Shown here piece by piece: positions 25,980-36,170 of a stretch of DNA of 64,000 bases (position 1 is its first letter; the number at the start of each line of letters is the position of its first letter). Source of the DNA: Anisakis pegreffii. Lineage: Eukaryota > Nematoda > Chromadorea > Rhabditida > Anisakidae. The position numbers and the translations under genes were made by a program. The stretch lies in assembly GCA_035041965.1 (NCBI GenBank), contig JAPYMA010003045.1:186001-250000 (forward strand), given 5' to 3'. Below the pieces are notes generated by a model. The model worked only from the letters and a program-made list of their open reading frames with translations. It was not told the origin of the DNA and ran no database searches.

Positions 25980-26082
25980 TTCTTTTAGCAGTTATTAGTA
26001 TTTTTAATATGATGTAATTACTTGTCATTTTCGCAATGCAGACTTCCCAATCAAACAAATATTCACCAACTAAGATATCATC

Positions 26083-26154
26083 TCCTCGGTAGTATAGTGG
26101 TGAGTATCCGCGCCTGTCACGTGCGAGACCCGGGTTCGATTCCCGGCCGGGGAG
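26083..26154 (+). tRNA. tRNA-Asp(GTC), copy 31
   Basis: Intact; B spacer. Confidence 0.95.
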
Positions 26155-26256
26155 TTTTTTAGCAGTTATTATTATTTTTAATGCGACGCAATTACTTGTC
26201 ATTTTCACAATGCAGACTTCCCAATCAAACAAATATTCACCAACTAAGATATCATC

Positions 26257-26328
26257 TCCTCGGTAGTATAGTGGTGAGTATCCGCGCCTGTCACGTGCGA
26301 GACCCGGGTTCGATTCCCGGCCGGGGAG
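26257..26328 (+). tRNA. tRNA-Asp(GTC), copy 32
   Basis: Intact; A spacer. Confidence 0.95.
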
Positions 26329-26431
26329 TTCTTTTAGCAGTTATTAGTATTTTTAATATGATGTAATTACTTGTCATTTTCGCAATGCAGACTTCCCAAT
26401 CAAACAAATATTCACCAACTAAGATATCATC

Positions 26432-26503
26432 TCCTCGGTAGTATAGTGGTGAGTATCCGCGCCTGTCACGTGCGAGACCCGGGTTCGATTCCCGGCCGGG
26501 GAG
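26432..26503 (+). tRNA. tRNA-Asp(GTC), copy 33
   Basis: Intact; A spacer (alternation breaks here). Confidence 0.95.
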
Positions 26504-26606
26504 TTCTTTTAGCAGTTATTAGTATTTTTAATATGATGTAATTACTTGTCATTTTCGCAATGCAGACTTCCCAATCAAACAAATATTCACCAACTAAGAT
26601 ATCATC

Positions 26607-26678
26607 TCCTCGGTAGTATAGTGGTGAGTATCCGCGCCTGTCACGTGCGAGACCCGGGTTCGATTCCCGGCCGGGGAG
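26607..26678 (+). tRNA. tRNA-Asp(GTC), copy 34
   Basis: Intact; B spacer. Confidence 0.95.
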
Positions 26679-26780
26679 TTTTTTAGCAGTTATTATTATT
26701 TTTAATGCGACGCAATTACTTGTCATTTTCACAATGCAGACTTCCCAATCAAACAAATATTCACCAACTAAGATATCATC

Positions 26781-26852
26781 TCCTCGGTAGTATAGTGGTG
26801 AGTATCCGCGCCTGTCACGTGCGAGACCCGGGTTCGATTCCCGGCCGGGGAG
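26781..26852 (+). tRNA. tRNA-Asp(GTC), copy 35
   Basis: Intact; hybrid spacer (A-type TTCTTTT start, B-type AATGCGACGCAATT body). Confidence 0.95.
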
Positions 26853-26955
26853 TTCTTTTAGCAGTTATTATTATTTTTAATGCGACGCAATTACTTGTCA
26901 TTTTCACAATGCAGACTTCCCAATCAAACAAATATTCACCAACTAAGATATCATC

Positions 26956-27027
26956 TCCTCGGTAGTATAGTGGTGAGTATCCGCGCCTGTCACGTGCGAG
27001 ACCCGGGTTCGATTCCCGGCCGGGGAG
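26956..27027 (+). tRNA. tRNA-Asp(GTC), copy 36
   Basis: Intact; B spacer. Confidence 0.95.
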
Positions 27028-27129
27028 TTTTTTAGCAGTTATTATTATTTTTAATGCGACGCAATTACTTGTCATTTTCACAATGCAGACTTCCCAATCA
27101 AACAAATATTCACCAACTAAGATATCATC

Positions 27130-27201
27130 TCCTCGGTAGTATAGTGGTGAGTATCCGCGCCTGTCACGTGCGAGACCCGGGTTCGATTCCCGGCCGGGGA
27201 G
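27130..27201 (+). tRNA. tRNA-Asp(GTC), copy 37
   Basis: Intact; A spacer. Confidence 0.95.
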
Positions 27202-27304
27202 TTCTTTTAGCAGTTATTAGTATTTTTAATATGATGTAATTACTTGTCATTTTCGCAATGCAGACTTCCCAATCAAACAAATATTCACCAACTAAGATAT
27301 CATC

Positions 27305-27376
27305 TCCTCGGTAGTATAGTGGTGAGTATCCGCGCCTGTCACGTGCGAGACCCGGGTTCGATTCCCGGCCGGGGAG
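27305..27376 (+). tRNA. tRNA-Asp(GTC), copy 38
   Basis: Intact; A spacer. Confidence 0.95.
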
Positions 27377-27479
27377 TTCTTTTAGCAGTTATTAGTATTT
27401 TTAATATGATGTAATTACTTGTCATTTTCGCAATGCAGACTTCCCAATCAAACAAATATTCACCAACTAAGATATCATC

Positions 27480-27551
27480 TCCTCGGTAGTATAGTGGTGA
27501 GTATCCGCGCCTGTCACGTGCGAGACCCGGGTTCGATTCCCGGCCGGGGAG
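27480..27551 (+). tRNA. tRNA-Asp(GTC), copy 39
   Basis: Intact; A spacer with a private change (TTATTTTTA in place of TTATTAGTA). Confidence 0.95.
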
Positions 27552-27654
27552 TTCTTTTAGCAGTTATTTTTATTTTTAATATGATGTAATTACTTGTCAT
27601 TTTCGCAATGCAGACTTCCCAATCAAACAAATATTCACCAACTAAGATATCATC

Positions 27655-27726
27655 TCCTCGGTAGTATAGTGGTGAGTATCCGCGCCTGTCACGTGCGAGA
27701 CCCGGGTTCGATTCCCGGCCGGGGAG
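27655..27726 (+). tRNA. tRNA-Asp(GTC), copy 40
   Basis: Intact; B spacer. Confidence 0.95.
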
Positions 27727-27828
27727 TTTTTTAGCAGTTATTATTATTTTTAATGCGACGCAATTACTTGTCATTTTCACAATGCAGACTTCCCAATCAA
27801 ACAAATATTCACCAACTAAGATATCATC

Positions 27829-27900
27829 TCCTCGGTAGTATAGTGGTGAGTATCCGCGCCTGTCACGTGCGAGACCCGGGTTCGATTCCCGGCCGGGGAG
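27829..27900 (+). tRNA. tRNA-Asp(GTC), copy 41
   Basis: Intact; A spacer. Confidence 0.95.
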
Positions 27901-28003
27901 TTCTTTTAGCAGTTATTAGTATTTTTAATATGATGTAATTACTTGTCATTTTCGCAATGCAGACTTCCCAATCAAACAAATATTCACCAACTAAGATATC
28001 ATC

Positions 28004-28075
28004 TCCTCGGTAGTATAGTGGTGAGTATCCGCGCCTGTCACGTGCGAGACCCGGGTTCGATTCCCGGCCGGGGAG
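28004..28075 (+). tRNA. tRNA-Asp(GTC), copy 42
   Basis: Intact; A spacer. Confidence 0.95.
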
Positions 28076-28178
28076 TTCTTTTAGCAGTTATTAGTATTTT
28101 TAATATGATGTAATTACTTGTCATTTTCGCAATGCAGACTTCCCAATCAAACAAATATTCACCAACTAAGATATCATC

Positions 28179-28250
28179 TCCTCGGTAGTATAGTGGTGAG
28201 TATCCGCGCCTGTCACGTGCGAGACCCGGGTTCGATTCCCGGCCGGGGAG
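28179..28250 (+). tRNA. tRNA-Asp(GTC), copy 43
   Basis: Intact; B spacer. Confidence 0.95.
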
Positions 28251-28352
28251 TTTTTTAGCAGTTATTATTATTTTTAATGCGACGCAATTACTTGTCATTT
28301 TCACAATGCAGACTTCCCAATCAAACAAATATTCACCAACTAAGATATCATC

Positions 28353-28424
28353 TCCTCGGTAGTATAGTGGTGAGTATCCGCGCCTGTCACGTGCGAGACC
28401 CGGGTTCGATTCCCGGCCGGGGAG
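28353..28424 (+). tRNA. tRNA-Asp(GTC), copy 44
   Basis: Intact; B spacer. Confidence 0.95.
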
Positions 28425-28526
28425 TTTTTTAGCAGTTATTATTATTTTTAATGCGACGCAATTACTTGTCATTTTCACAATGCAGACTTCCCAATCAAAC
28501 AAATATTCACCAACTAAGATATCATC

Positions 28527-28598
28527 TCCTCGGTAGTATAGTGGTGAGTATCCGCGCCTGTCACGTGCGAGACCCGGGTTCGATTCCCGGCCGGGGAG
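28527..28598 (+). tRNA. tRNA-Asp(GTC), copy 45
   Basis: Intact; B spacer shortened to 101 nt, with a 5-T terminator and edge mutations (AAGCAAATATTCTCTAACTA). Confidence 0.95.
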
Positions 28599-28699
28599 TT
28601 TTTAGCAGTTATTATTATTTTTAATGCGACGCAATTACTTGTCATTTTCACAATGCAGACTTCCCAATCAAGCAAATATTCTCTAACTAAGATATCATC

Positions 28700-28771
28700 T
28701 CCTCGATAGTATAGTGGTGAGTATCCGCGCCTGTCACGTGCGAGACCCGGGTTCGATTCCCGGCCGGGGAG
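28700..28771 (+). tRNA. tRNA-Asp(GTC), copy 46, G7 to A
   Basis: Last unit. One substitution turns the acceptor end TCCTCGG into TCCTCGA, giving an A7/C66 mismatch; A and B boxes and anticodon are intact. The B spacer stops after AATGCGACATT at the array boundary. May be functional or a pseudogene. Confidence 0.75.
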
Positions 28772-28804
28772 TTTTTTAGCAGTTATTATTATTTTTAATG
28801 CGAC

Positions 28805-29902
28805 ATTATAAATTCTAATAGTTGTTAATCAATCACAAGTAATTATTTTAAATTCATCCTACAAATAGTGATTAAACCTACCGTCATTAACACGAGTCGT
28901 TATAAATTCTGACAGTAATCATTGAATAACAAGGAGATATTTTTAATCCATCATACAAATAAAGATATGAATCCTAGAGTTCTTCTTTTATACCGATCTA
29001 TTTGTGATCAACAGCTGTACCGTCCAGTAGTTTCAAGTTGTCGCACTTACTTTTAATAAGCCTTAAAAATCACTCTAATCTTAACGAGCTATCCCTCTGA
29101 ACACTTTCTCACTGATTCTCGGTGGGATAGGTCGTCATTTGATTTCTAATAGCTCATTGCGTAAGCAATATGCTGTCAGTCAAATTATCTATATTATTAT
29201 TAATTTGTTTTAATAGTCTAATAGTTAATTTTTAAATACTCAAATTACTTCACGACACCACAGTCGTGGCATCATTTTCGTAATGCAGACGCAAACACGA
29301 AGCGGGCTTAGATTAGGATGTCGATTAGGGAGAAAGGGGATTTATTTTTCCCCCTTTTCATAATCAACACTGCAATTGCCAGAAGGCTATAGCCGTTAGG
29401 GAAATAGAAGCGTAATCCTTTCAACTTATATCGTATTATATCGGAGGTATTCCCGTCTGGTATCCAGCCGTGTTGTCTGAATCATGGTCTCCTTTTCCGC
29501 TCGACTGTTTTCATCCATAGCAGACAGCGAAATTTTCTAGCTATTAGACGCGAAATTTCATGTGGTCATCTTCCCTTTATGAAAATATTATAGCTTGATG
29601 ATGATTTTACGTTCATATGGAAACAGTTATCTTGAAATTACTATCTACAGACGAAAATTCCGTTCTAATATAGATTTCGCAGCTTATCCTGACTTGTCAT
29701 CTATTACAATAATAAAACAAGCAAACAATTTTACATAATTTTACATTTTGCATTAATTTGCATAGATATGACGAACTTCAAATTTTCAGCATAATCATCA
29801 ATCGTGTTCATCAACAATTTTCCAAAATTTCATGAGCATAAACTTAGTCTTCATAGTTCTGATCATAGTTCGTACGAGTACAGTGGATGTGCGGTTGTTA
29901 TA
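28805..29902. other. right flank of the array, no supported gene
   Basis: Starts with two diverged direct repeats (about 28801-28873 and 28894-28965, sharing TTATAAATTCT and CATACAAATA-like ends). Positions 29272-29290 read TCATTTTCGTAATGCAGAC, one mismatch from the array spacer, so a spacer remnant lies 470 bp outside the array. The rest is AT-rich, with the DHHC promoter presumably near the end. Confidence 0.5.
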
Positions 29903-31828
29903 ATGAGCAATCGCATTCATGTGTATCTTTGGTTGATGTCGTTTTTCGTTTGGAATATTCTCTTCGTTTGTTCATATTGTGCGTTGGTATTTCCGTACAG
30001 TTTGACGTCGTTGTTGGTGCAGTTGATTATTTGGAAATGCATTTGGGCACTCACAATTTGTTCGTTACTTTGCGCCGCATTCACAAAGCCAGCTGGTATC
30101 CCTGATCGATTCAAACCACCGCTTAGTTTAATTCAATCAAATTCAGGAAATTTGTTAAAAGCAATCAGCAAATGGGTTAATATCACTACTTTTTGTTATC
30201 ATTATTTGTGTTTGTTATGTCATCGTTATGATCACTGCTATGACCGATCCATTCTTGCCTGTGGTTTGCATTTGTAATGTTATCATCATTTTTGTTTCCA
30301 TAACAACCTAGGATTTTCCAACGCCTATTTTGATTCACTCACATCAGCATGAAGTTTTAATGCTTCAATATCTTGTTAATGATCCGTACAAGCGTGGCAG
30401 ATCTCATTTGGAGGCTAATAAATGAAAGAGACAATCATCTGAGTTAATCAGTCAGTGTCATCTTGACAGCTGATCACGAACAATTCACCGTTCCAGGCTC
30501 GTCAACAGAAACTGTCGGTTCGATTCCGAAGAACAGCAATAGAGTCGGGCGTGATAAAAGCGCCGAATTATTGTTATATTTGTCAATCGATTAAACCGGA
30601 CAGAGCACATCACTGTCGAAAGTAAAATTCGCAAACTCTTCATCGATTTTGCTTCGTTGGTTTGTTCACTGAAATGGGCCGACGACTTTTTTGCGCATTC
30701 CATAATCGAAATTTTCTCATATGATATTTTCGTTGTTGTCACGAGTGTTGTATAGTGATACGAAGGAAGGCGTGATTGAAATTGCAGGTGTAAGTGTTGT
30801 GTGCTTCGCATGGATCACCACTGCCCAGTGTTAGGTGAATGTGTTCACATGCACAATCACAAATTCTTCATGTTATTCCTCTTATGGGCATCGGTACTGT
30901 GCTTATATGCCACTGTCGTTGTATCACCGTCCATCTTTCTCCGACTATACTACATGTATAAATCTGCAAAAATCACTAGGGCTCTACCAACAGTTCTTGT
31001 CATATCGGGATGTATGAACGCTCTGGTATTGTAATTTAACACTTTTTTACTCCCTTTCCGATTCTATATGAAATCATAATATACACTTACTTGCTCCGTT
31101 CAAGCATTCGAAGGAAGCTTGAACACAACAAAATTCACGTCTCTTCTCTCATTCCTTGAAGGACAAATAAAACGAATCTTTGAATCACAGTTTTTGCTTT
31201 CCAATCGAAATTTTTTACCACTGAATATTTTAATGGTGATATTCATACGTCGTTCAAATATTTTTCTTTGTCATGCTGACACAGCAATACAAGCAGATCT
31301 TTCATTCTCTCGCTTCCAAATTGTTTGAATTTCAAGCCGTAGATATCGTCTTGATCAGCTTCTTCTCGCTATTATACTTCGTCATCAATTTCACAAGATA
31401 TCCCCAAGTCTTCACCAAAGCAACGGTTGATCATCCGTAAGCATCATCAATCTTTACTGATCAAGAAATGTATACTACGTTTCAATTTATTCCATCCCAA
31501 CGAACTCTCTCATTCAAAATTTCAGATTTGTGGAACTGCACTTTTGTGTTTCTTGGGAGAATTAATGCGATCATTGTTACACAACGAAACAACAGTTGAG
31601 GCAATTGCTTTAAATCAATACGATGAAAAAAGTGCATTCAATGATGCCATTGCAAATTATGATCTCAAATCAGATTTTGACAATTTTAAATCAATTTTCG
31701 GACCTAATCCTTATCTCTGGCTTCTTCCGCTGCCATCAACATATGGAAATGGGTGCGATTTCAAGTATTCGATCGAATATTCCGAACATAATCGTTCTTC
31801 GGGAGCTGTTGAAATGTCGTCTGAATGA
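29903..31828 (+). CDS. DHHC-type protein S-palmitoyltransferase (ZDHHC2/15/20-like)
   Basis: Transfers palmitate to cysteines of membrane proteins. Exons 29903-30175, 30312-30374, 30497-30621, 30788-31025 and 31526-31828 join in phase to 333 residues. Two N-terminal membrane spans (VYLWLMSFFVWNILFVCSYC; SLLVQLIIWKCIWALTICSL) are followed by the cysteine-rich domain: YCYICQSIKPDRAHHC, RKCKCC, VLRM, then DHHC at residues 163-166. Two more spans flank residues 176-250. The C-terminal TTVE motif (255-258) and NPYLWLLPLPSTYGNG complete the family pattern. Odd point: after DHHC the sequence is PVLGEC, whereas most family members have PWVNNC. The zinc-ligand cysteine is kept. The start is the ATG with a membrane span immediately following. 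Intron 4 holds a 104-bp repeat described separately. Confidence 0.9.
31177..31280. repeat. 104-bp direct repeat, copy 1 (DHHC intron 4)
   Basis: Nearly identical to 32048-32151 over TCTTTGAATCA to TCATGCTGAC, with a handful of substitutions. No coding or terminal inverted repeat was seen. Confidence 0.9.
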
Positions 31829-32047
31829 ATCGATCTGAATATGACTAAATTATAATCGAATTTCAAACTGTTATGTCCAGCAACGAATAATTCTCCTGTG
31901 AACTATTCATTACAATTGGAATTGAAGAGTAATGAGTACTGGGTCATTTTTTAAGAATGAAGTTTGTTGATTATAATTGGATATCATTCTCGTTCATGAT
32001 TGTCTTAAGTCATCGAAGAGAATCGTTTAATTGTTATTTAGTTGATT

Positions 32048-32151
32048 TCTTTGAATCAGAGTATATGCTTTCCAATCGAAATTTTTTACCACTGAATATT
32101 TTAATGGTGATATTCATACGTCGTTCAAATATTTTTCCTTGTCATGCTGAC
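32048..32151. repeat. 104-bp direct repeat, copy 2
   Basis: Same orientation as 31177-31280, about 220 nt past the DHHC stop codon. Confidence 0.9.
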
Positions 32152-33060
32152 TGATCTCAGTTTCGTTAGGTGTGATGAACAACACGTGTTAATTGTATGA
32201 CAATATGAAATAAAATATTGCATTCTGCATAGAAATTATTACACATGGAATAAAATTTTGAAGAACATGTTCATAAAACTAAATGGATTCATTTTGAATT
32301 ACAAAAAATATGCATTATTATTTTTTGAGAACCATACTGAAGCAAACGCCAATAATAATAAACTGGGACAAGCTCTTTGTGTTCGAAAACTTTATTGTAG
32401 AGTGACGAACGGGGAGATTTTTGTATGGGATCATATCCCGTGAGCAAGAGCTGAAGTGGCGAGGGATCCTGGAAAATGGGTATCAACTTCGGACATTGCG
32501 ATGGATAACTGTGGAACCTCACCCCGTTGCTAACCCTACCTTATTCACTCAAAAATCCAAACGCATTTATAGCACAAACCCAACTGCAACATTCGATTAC
32601 AAGTAATTTGGTGTTTTTGAAGCAAGTTTTGGGACACTTAGTCACTTGAAATTAGTGAGGATTCTAATTAGTTTCTAATAAATAATATACCATATGTATA
32701 TATGCAGCCTGGGTACCCCGATATACGTAAATAAATTTCTCGAAGACAAGCCAAGGATTAATGCAAATCTTGTTTACTCCTCAGTTTCATCGCATGTATG
32801 CAGCAGGGCGGTACATGAGATGAAGCTTCTAGAATATGAACTCGATTTTGAACATGAATCACTTGCTGAAACAACTCATGAAAACACTGCATGAAATGCC
32901 TGAAGTATGGTGCTGTAGGGTACGGTATGACTGACAGACTTTTGTACAATTATATTATGAAAACAGCAGATACCTTCAGTAAGAGTAAAGCAGTAGTAGT
33001 TTCACTTATTTGGGTGCCTTCACTTGAGTATTCATGAGCGAATGAATTAATAAAATACTT

Positions 33061-33184
33061 AAGCAATCAGCAGTTGAAGGCAACAACTACGAATTCACCT
33101 CATATTTATTACCTTATCCCTAAAGCAATCAGCAGTTGAAGACAACAGCTACGAATTCATCTCATATTTATTACCTTATCCCTA
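33061..33184. repeat. 62-bp unit duplicated in tandem
   Basis: Units 33061-33122 and 33123-33184 both run from AAGCAATCAGCAGTTGAAG to CCTTATCCCTA and differ at a few positions. Confidence 0.9.
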
Positions 33185-33193
33185 CAACATCTC

Positions 33194-36170
33194 TCATCGT
33201 CCACTAAATGACGGTAAGGGAACGTTGCATCGGTGTTGGTGACAAGTACAATTCGATGTGTTGTAGTAGACCTCGAATGTGTGATTGTTTCGTTCGTACA
33301 TTAGTTTCAATATTTGAAGACGATAGATCGCTGATGACACTGTATTCGTTGGTCCTGCGAAACGAGGTCGTCGATGCTGTTCTGACATACAGTCCATTAG
33401 AAAATTCCAGCTGGAAATTTGATTGTTGTTGCGAGTTACATATTACTGATTCAGTGATATCACTTCATCCGAACTTTATTGCAATAAACTCGACAGATCA
33501 TTTTGAGTAGTGTTGCTCGCATCGTTCACTGCATGTTATGACAAGATCTATCACCTGATTGTAGGTCTCCATCCCGGAATTTTGTTAATGCTTCAGCATT
33601 CACAACTGTTCGAGAAGTGCTATTGAACTTTTTAAAAGTTGTAAAAATCGACCCAAGTTTCGTACTAACGAAATCAGATTTCCGTTCGAATCCAGTGAGT
33701 GATTGAACACTTTGAATATGTCCTAGTGATGAACACGTTTTCTACTCCTCAGTCAGTTAAGCACGCTTGGTAATTCCAATTGATGACTTACAAATCAAGT
33801 GGGCAAGCAGGTGGACAATGCAATCCTCTGTCCGGCCATGTAAAACACTGTTGTATTTCATCTACCGTCCTTTGATAGTGTGGCTCAGCACCCAACGTCG
33901 CACACTCCCATCCCAATACACCGAACATCCTTAAATATCGGCTATTCAAAAATTAAGTATCAACTGAATCTTAATGAAAATCCAGTGGCGCTTCGATAGT
34001 CCATATGAACCGTTGTTTTGTTTCGACACCTGACCATTATTCACAATTACGGTAGATTAACAAGGAAACCCACAAAATTCTTGCTATTAGTCTCATGTTG
34101 ATTCTATTCCTCGTACTAATCCTCTTAGTAATTACCAGAGAGACCCACAAATTCATCTTTTTGTGGAATCGCAGTAAACAGAATATGAGTTCGCTAACCA
34201 AACGTCACTCTCGGGTCGATGATGAATTCGGGTTCGATCCAAACAACTGACAATTTCAGGTGGAAGCCATGGAATTGGAAGACGTGGTCCAAAATCGATT
34301 GGAAGGCCGAAATCACCTAATTTTGCTTTGCATCTGAAAGATCATAATCATCAGCACTGTTTCATTGATGATTTTGGTCTCCTATTCATTTGTTTATTTA
34401 TTCATCAAATCAACAATCACCGTAACTAATCATAAGCATTTTATCATCTTTATCATTACATAACATACTTCTCGTGTTTCCACATCGCTCTCTTACACTT
34501 TGTGCTCAGCACTGTAAAAATATCCACCGAATATCCTTACTCATCGTTATTCATGTTGCTCTTTGCATCATTTGTTCAACAATGCCAGCTGAACTTGTAA
34601 TCTAGCGAAGTCTACATAACAAACTAACGAACAAACGAAACGCACTGCAAGTTGGCAGAAGTAAGCAGAACGTTTCTAGCTGCAACATCACCGTGACTCG
34701 CTTCATTACCGGATGCATCTCGTGTTTCGTGTAAATATTTCAACGCTTCGCCAACCTGACTCAAGACATTCACAATATCTCGTACATAAACCGGTGGCGC
34801 ATCATCTCCTTGCTTCTGAAATTTCTTTCACCATAATCCTTTCATTCAAGTAAGTCTCTAAAGAGGGGAGATGCTTCAGCCGCTCCCATATTCAATTTCC
34901 TCCAAATAGCTACAAGACTCGGAAGTCATGAATGATTAGTTTAAATAAAACAAAGCAAATATTCCAGTAATGAATGTAGATCTTTATTCTCCTCAAGACT
35001 TAGTTGCAATTATTTCAACTAACTATTAGAATTTGCCTGTGGTTTTGGATCAGAACAAATACTCTGTGACAAGTATCGACCATTCATTTGTAACGTTAGG
35101 TTATGCTCAAATGCCCAAAAAATTTTAAATTCTTAAGGAATATTTTCCTCGACAAAAAATATTTGTTGAAGTCCACTTGCTCGGATATGTTCCCTGAAAT
35201 ATTCGGCTAACGATCCACCGGGTAGCCATTCCATTGCGATCATTGGTCGAAATGCTTGAAAAGATAGTTTGCTAACAGCAATTAGTTTGACAATATTCGG
35301 GTGATCTAGTTTCGACATACGATAAGCTTCTTCTAGCAGACCAATTGATTTCTGTGGCATCGGATAGCTCATCTGAATCAAAATTTTAAATCTTTTAAAT
35401 ATATCTTTCAATTTATTCCTCAACGTAACCTGACTGATACAATCATGCGTTCCATTCAAAATTTAAGATCAAACAAAACAGTGCGTCGCTCAGGCTATCG
35501 TAATGAAGCTAGAATACAACTAATGAAGAACACATCGTCAACTGTCCATAAATTGTGTTCTAAACAAATTAACCTCGTCTTCAGCTCAGACCATAAATGC
35601 CTAATATTGACTTACTTTGACGGCAGCAAAAACTTTTTGTTTGAAGCGTGTTTGAGTTCTCGGAAATACGTATCCTTTGAAAACGAACCCAACTGCGCCT
35701 TGTCCCAGCTTACTATCCGTTAGCTCAATGAAGATATCATCGACCAATAAATGTGCCAGTTCTATAAATGATTTGCCTCATTCCTCCAAGTAAAACTATC
35801 GATATCTTCGAATTGATTCAGGCCTAGCCTAAGAGTTTTATTCCAACTTACGCTCACCTTAGTCTTTGGCTCACAATTATTTTCATACGTCGAATACTTT
35901 TTCATTGAACAGTATTCGGCACTTTTTTAAGTCGGATATCAACACTGCTCACAATTTTACACTAATCACTGATACTTTGATGATTAGTGCTTAGTAATAG
36001 TAGAATTGAATTTCATAAATTTGTAATTATTCTTGATCGATTATCTAACTTGCAATGACCTTAGCTGCATAATAATTCATAAGATTCAGGCTTACCAAGT
36101 TTGAGGAATTTGAGTCTCTTTTTGTAAGGATATATTGAATCTGGTGCCGGTAAACATATTCTCTTTCCAT
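33194..36170 (-). CDS. atypical protein tyrosine kinase (5' exons missing)
   Basis: Minus-strand exons, 5' to 3': 36170-36096, 35761-35616, 35372-35154 (3' end uncertain), 34815-34646, 34333-34199, 33929-33792, 33410-33194. All phases join. Kinase landmarks in order: glycine loop KLGQGAVGFVFKG; ATP lysine in VFAAVK; alpha-C region LLEEAYRMSKLDHPNIVKL; hinge MIAMEWLPGGSLAEYF; catalytic loop HGDVAARNVLL; GDFGLP; LPIPWLPPEIV; SDVWMFGVLGWECATLG; CPLDFWNFLMDCMSEQHRRP. AARN after the catalytic Asp marks the tyrosine-kinase branch, and the layout recalls the small Fer-like kinases expanded in nematodes. Oddities: HGD instead of HRD, a short activation loop (15 residues between DFG and PE) with no tyrosine, and PPE for APE. 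Lys, Asp and Asn needed for catalysis are present. I found no SH2 domain upstream, so the gene is 5'-incomplete. Confidence 0.88.

Larger units (their letters stand above)
20585..28804 (+). repeat. tandem array of tRNA-Asp(GTC) genes, 47 units
   Basis: Head-to-tail units of a 72-nt tRNA plus a 102- or 103-nt spacer. In the intact tRNA: acceptor stem TCCTCGG with CCGGGGA and discriminator G; A box TAGTATAGTGG at nt 8-18; anticodon stem CGCGC/GTGCG with one G-U pair; loop CTGTCAC with anticodon GTC at 34-36; B box GGTTCGATTCC at 51-61. The 3' CCA is absent, as normal for eukaryotic tRNA genes. Spacer A begins TTCTTTTAGCAG and contains AATATGATGTAATT. Spacer B begins TTTTTTAGCAG and contains AATGCGACGCAATT. 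Both begin with a Pol III T-run terminator and end in the same block before the next tRNA (ACTAAGATATCATC). Of 47 tRNA-like units, 41 read intact. The repeats are close to identical, which implies ongoing homogenisation. Confidence 0.97.
31829..33193. other. intergenic between convergent DHHC and kinase genes
   Basis: Contains the second copy of the 104-bp repeat and a two-copy 62-bp tandem. Small frames at 32421-32606 and 32694-32894 have no recognisable family. The two neighbouring genes point towards each other, so both 3' UTRs fall here. Confidence 0.45.

Noticed and set aside
20585..28804. CRISPR-like array
   Set aside because: The repeated part is a full tRNA gene and the spacers are themselves repeated, not unique; the host is a eukaryote.
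20585..28804. tRNA-derived SINE cluster
   Set aside because: SINEs are dispersed and end in an A-rich or simple tail with target duplications. This is a strict tandem with intact terminators and conserved tRNA folding.
31340..31437. Extra DHHC exon reading AVDIVLISFFSLLYFVI
   Set aside because: Joining exon 4 directly to 31526 preserves phase and gives the normal span length of the family; the extra segment would insert an unneeded helix.
33208..33690. Plus-strand frames that looked like a gene with a Ras-association-like segment
   Set aside because: The opposite strand carries the last kinase exon at 33194-33410 with perfect phase continuity, and the 33564-33690 frame has no consistent partner exon on the plus strand.
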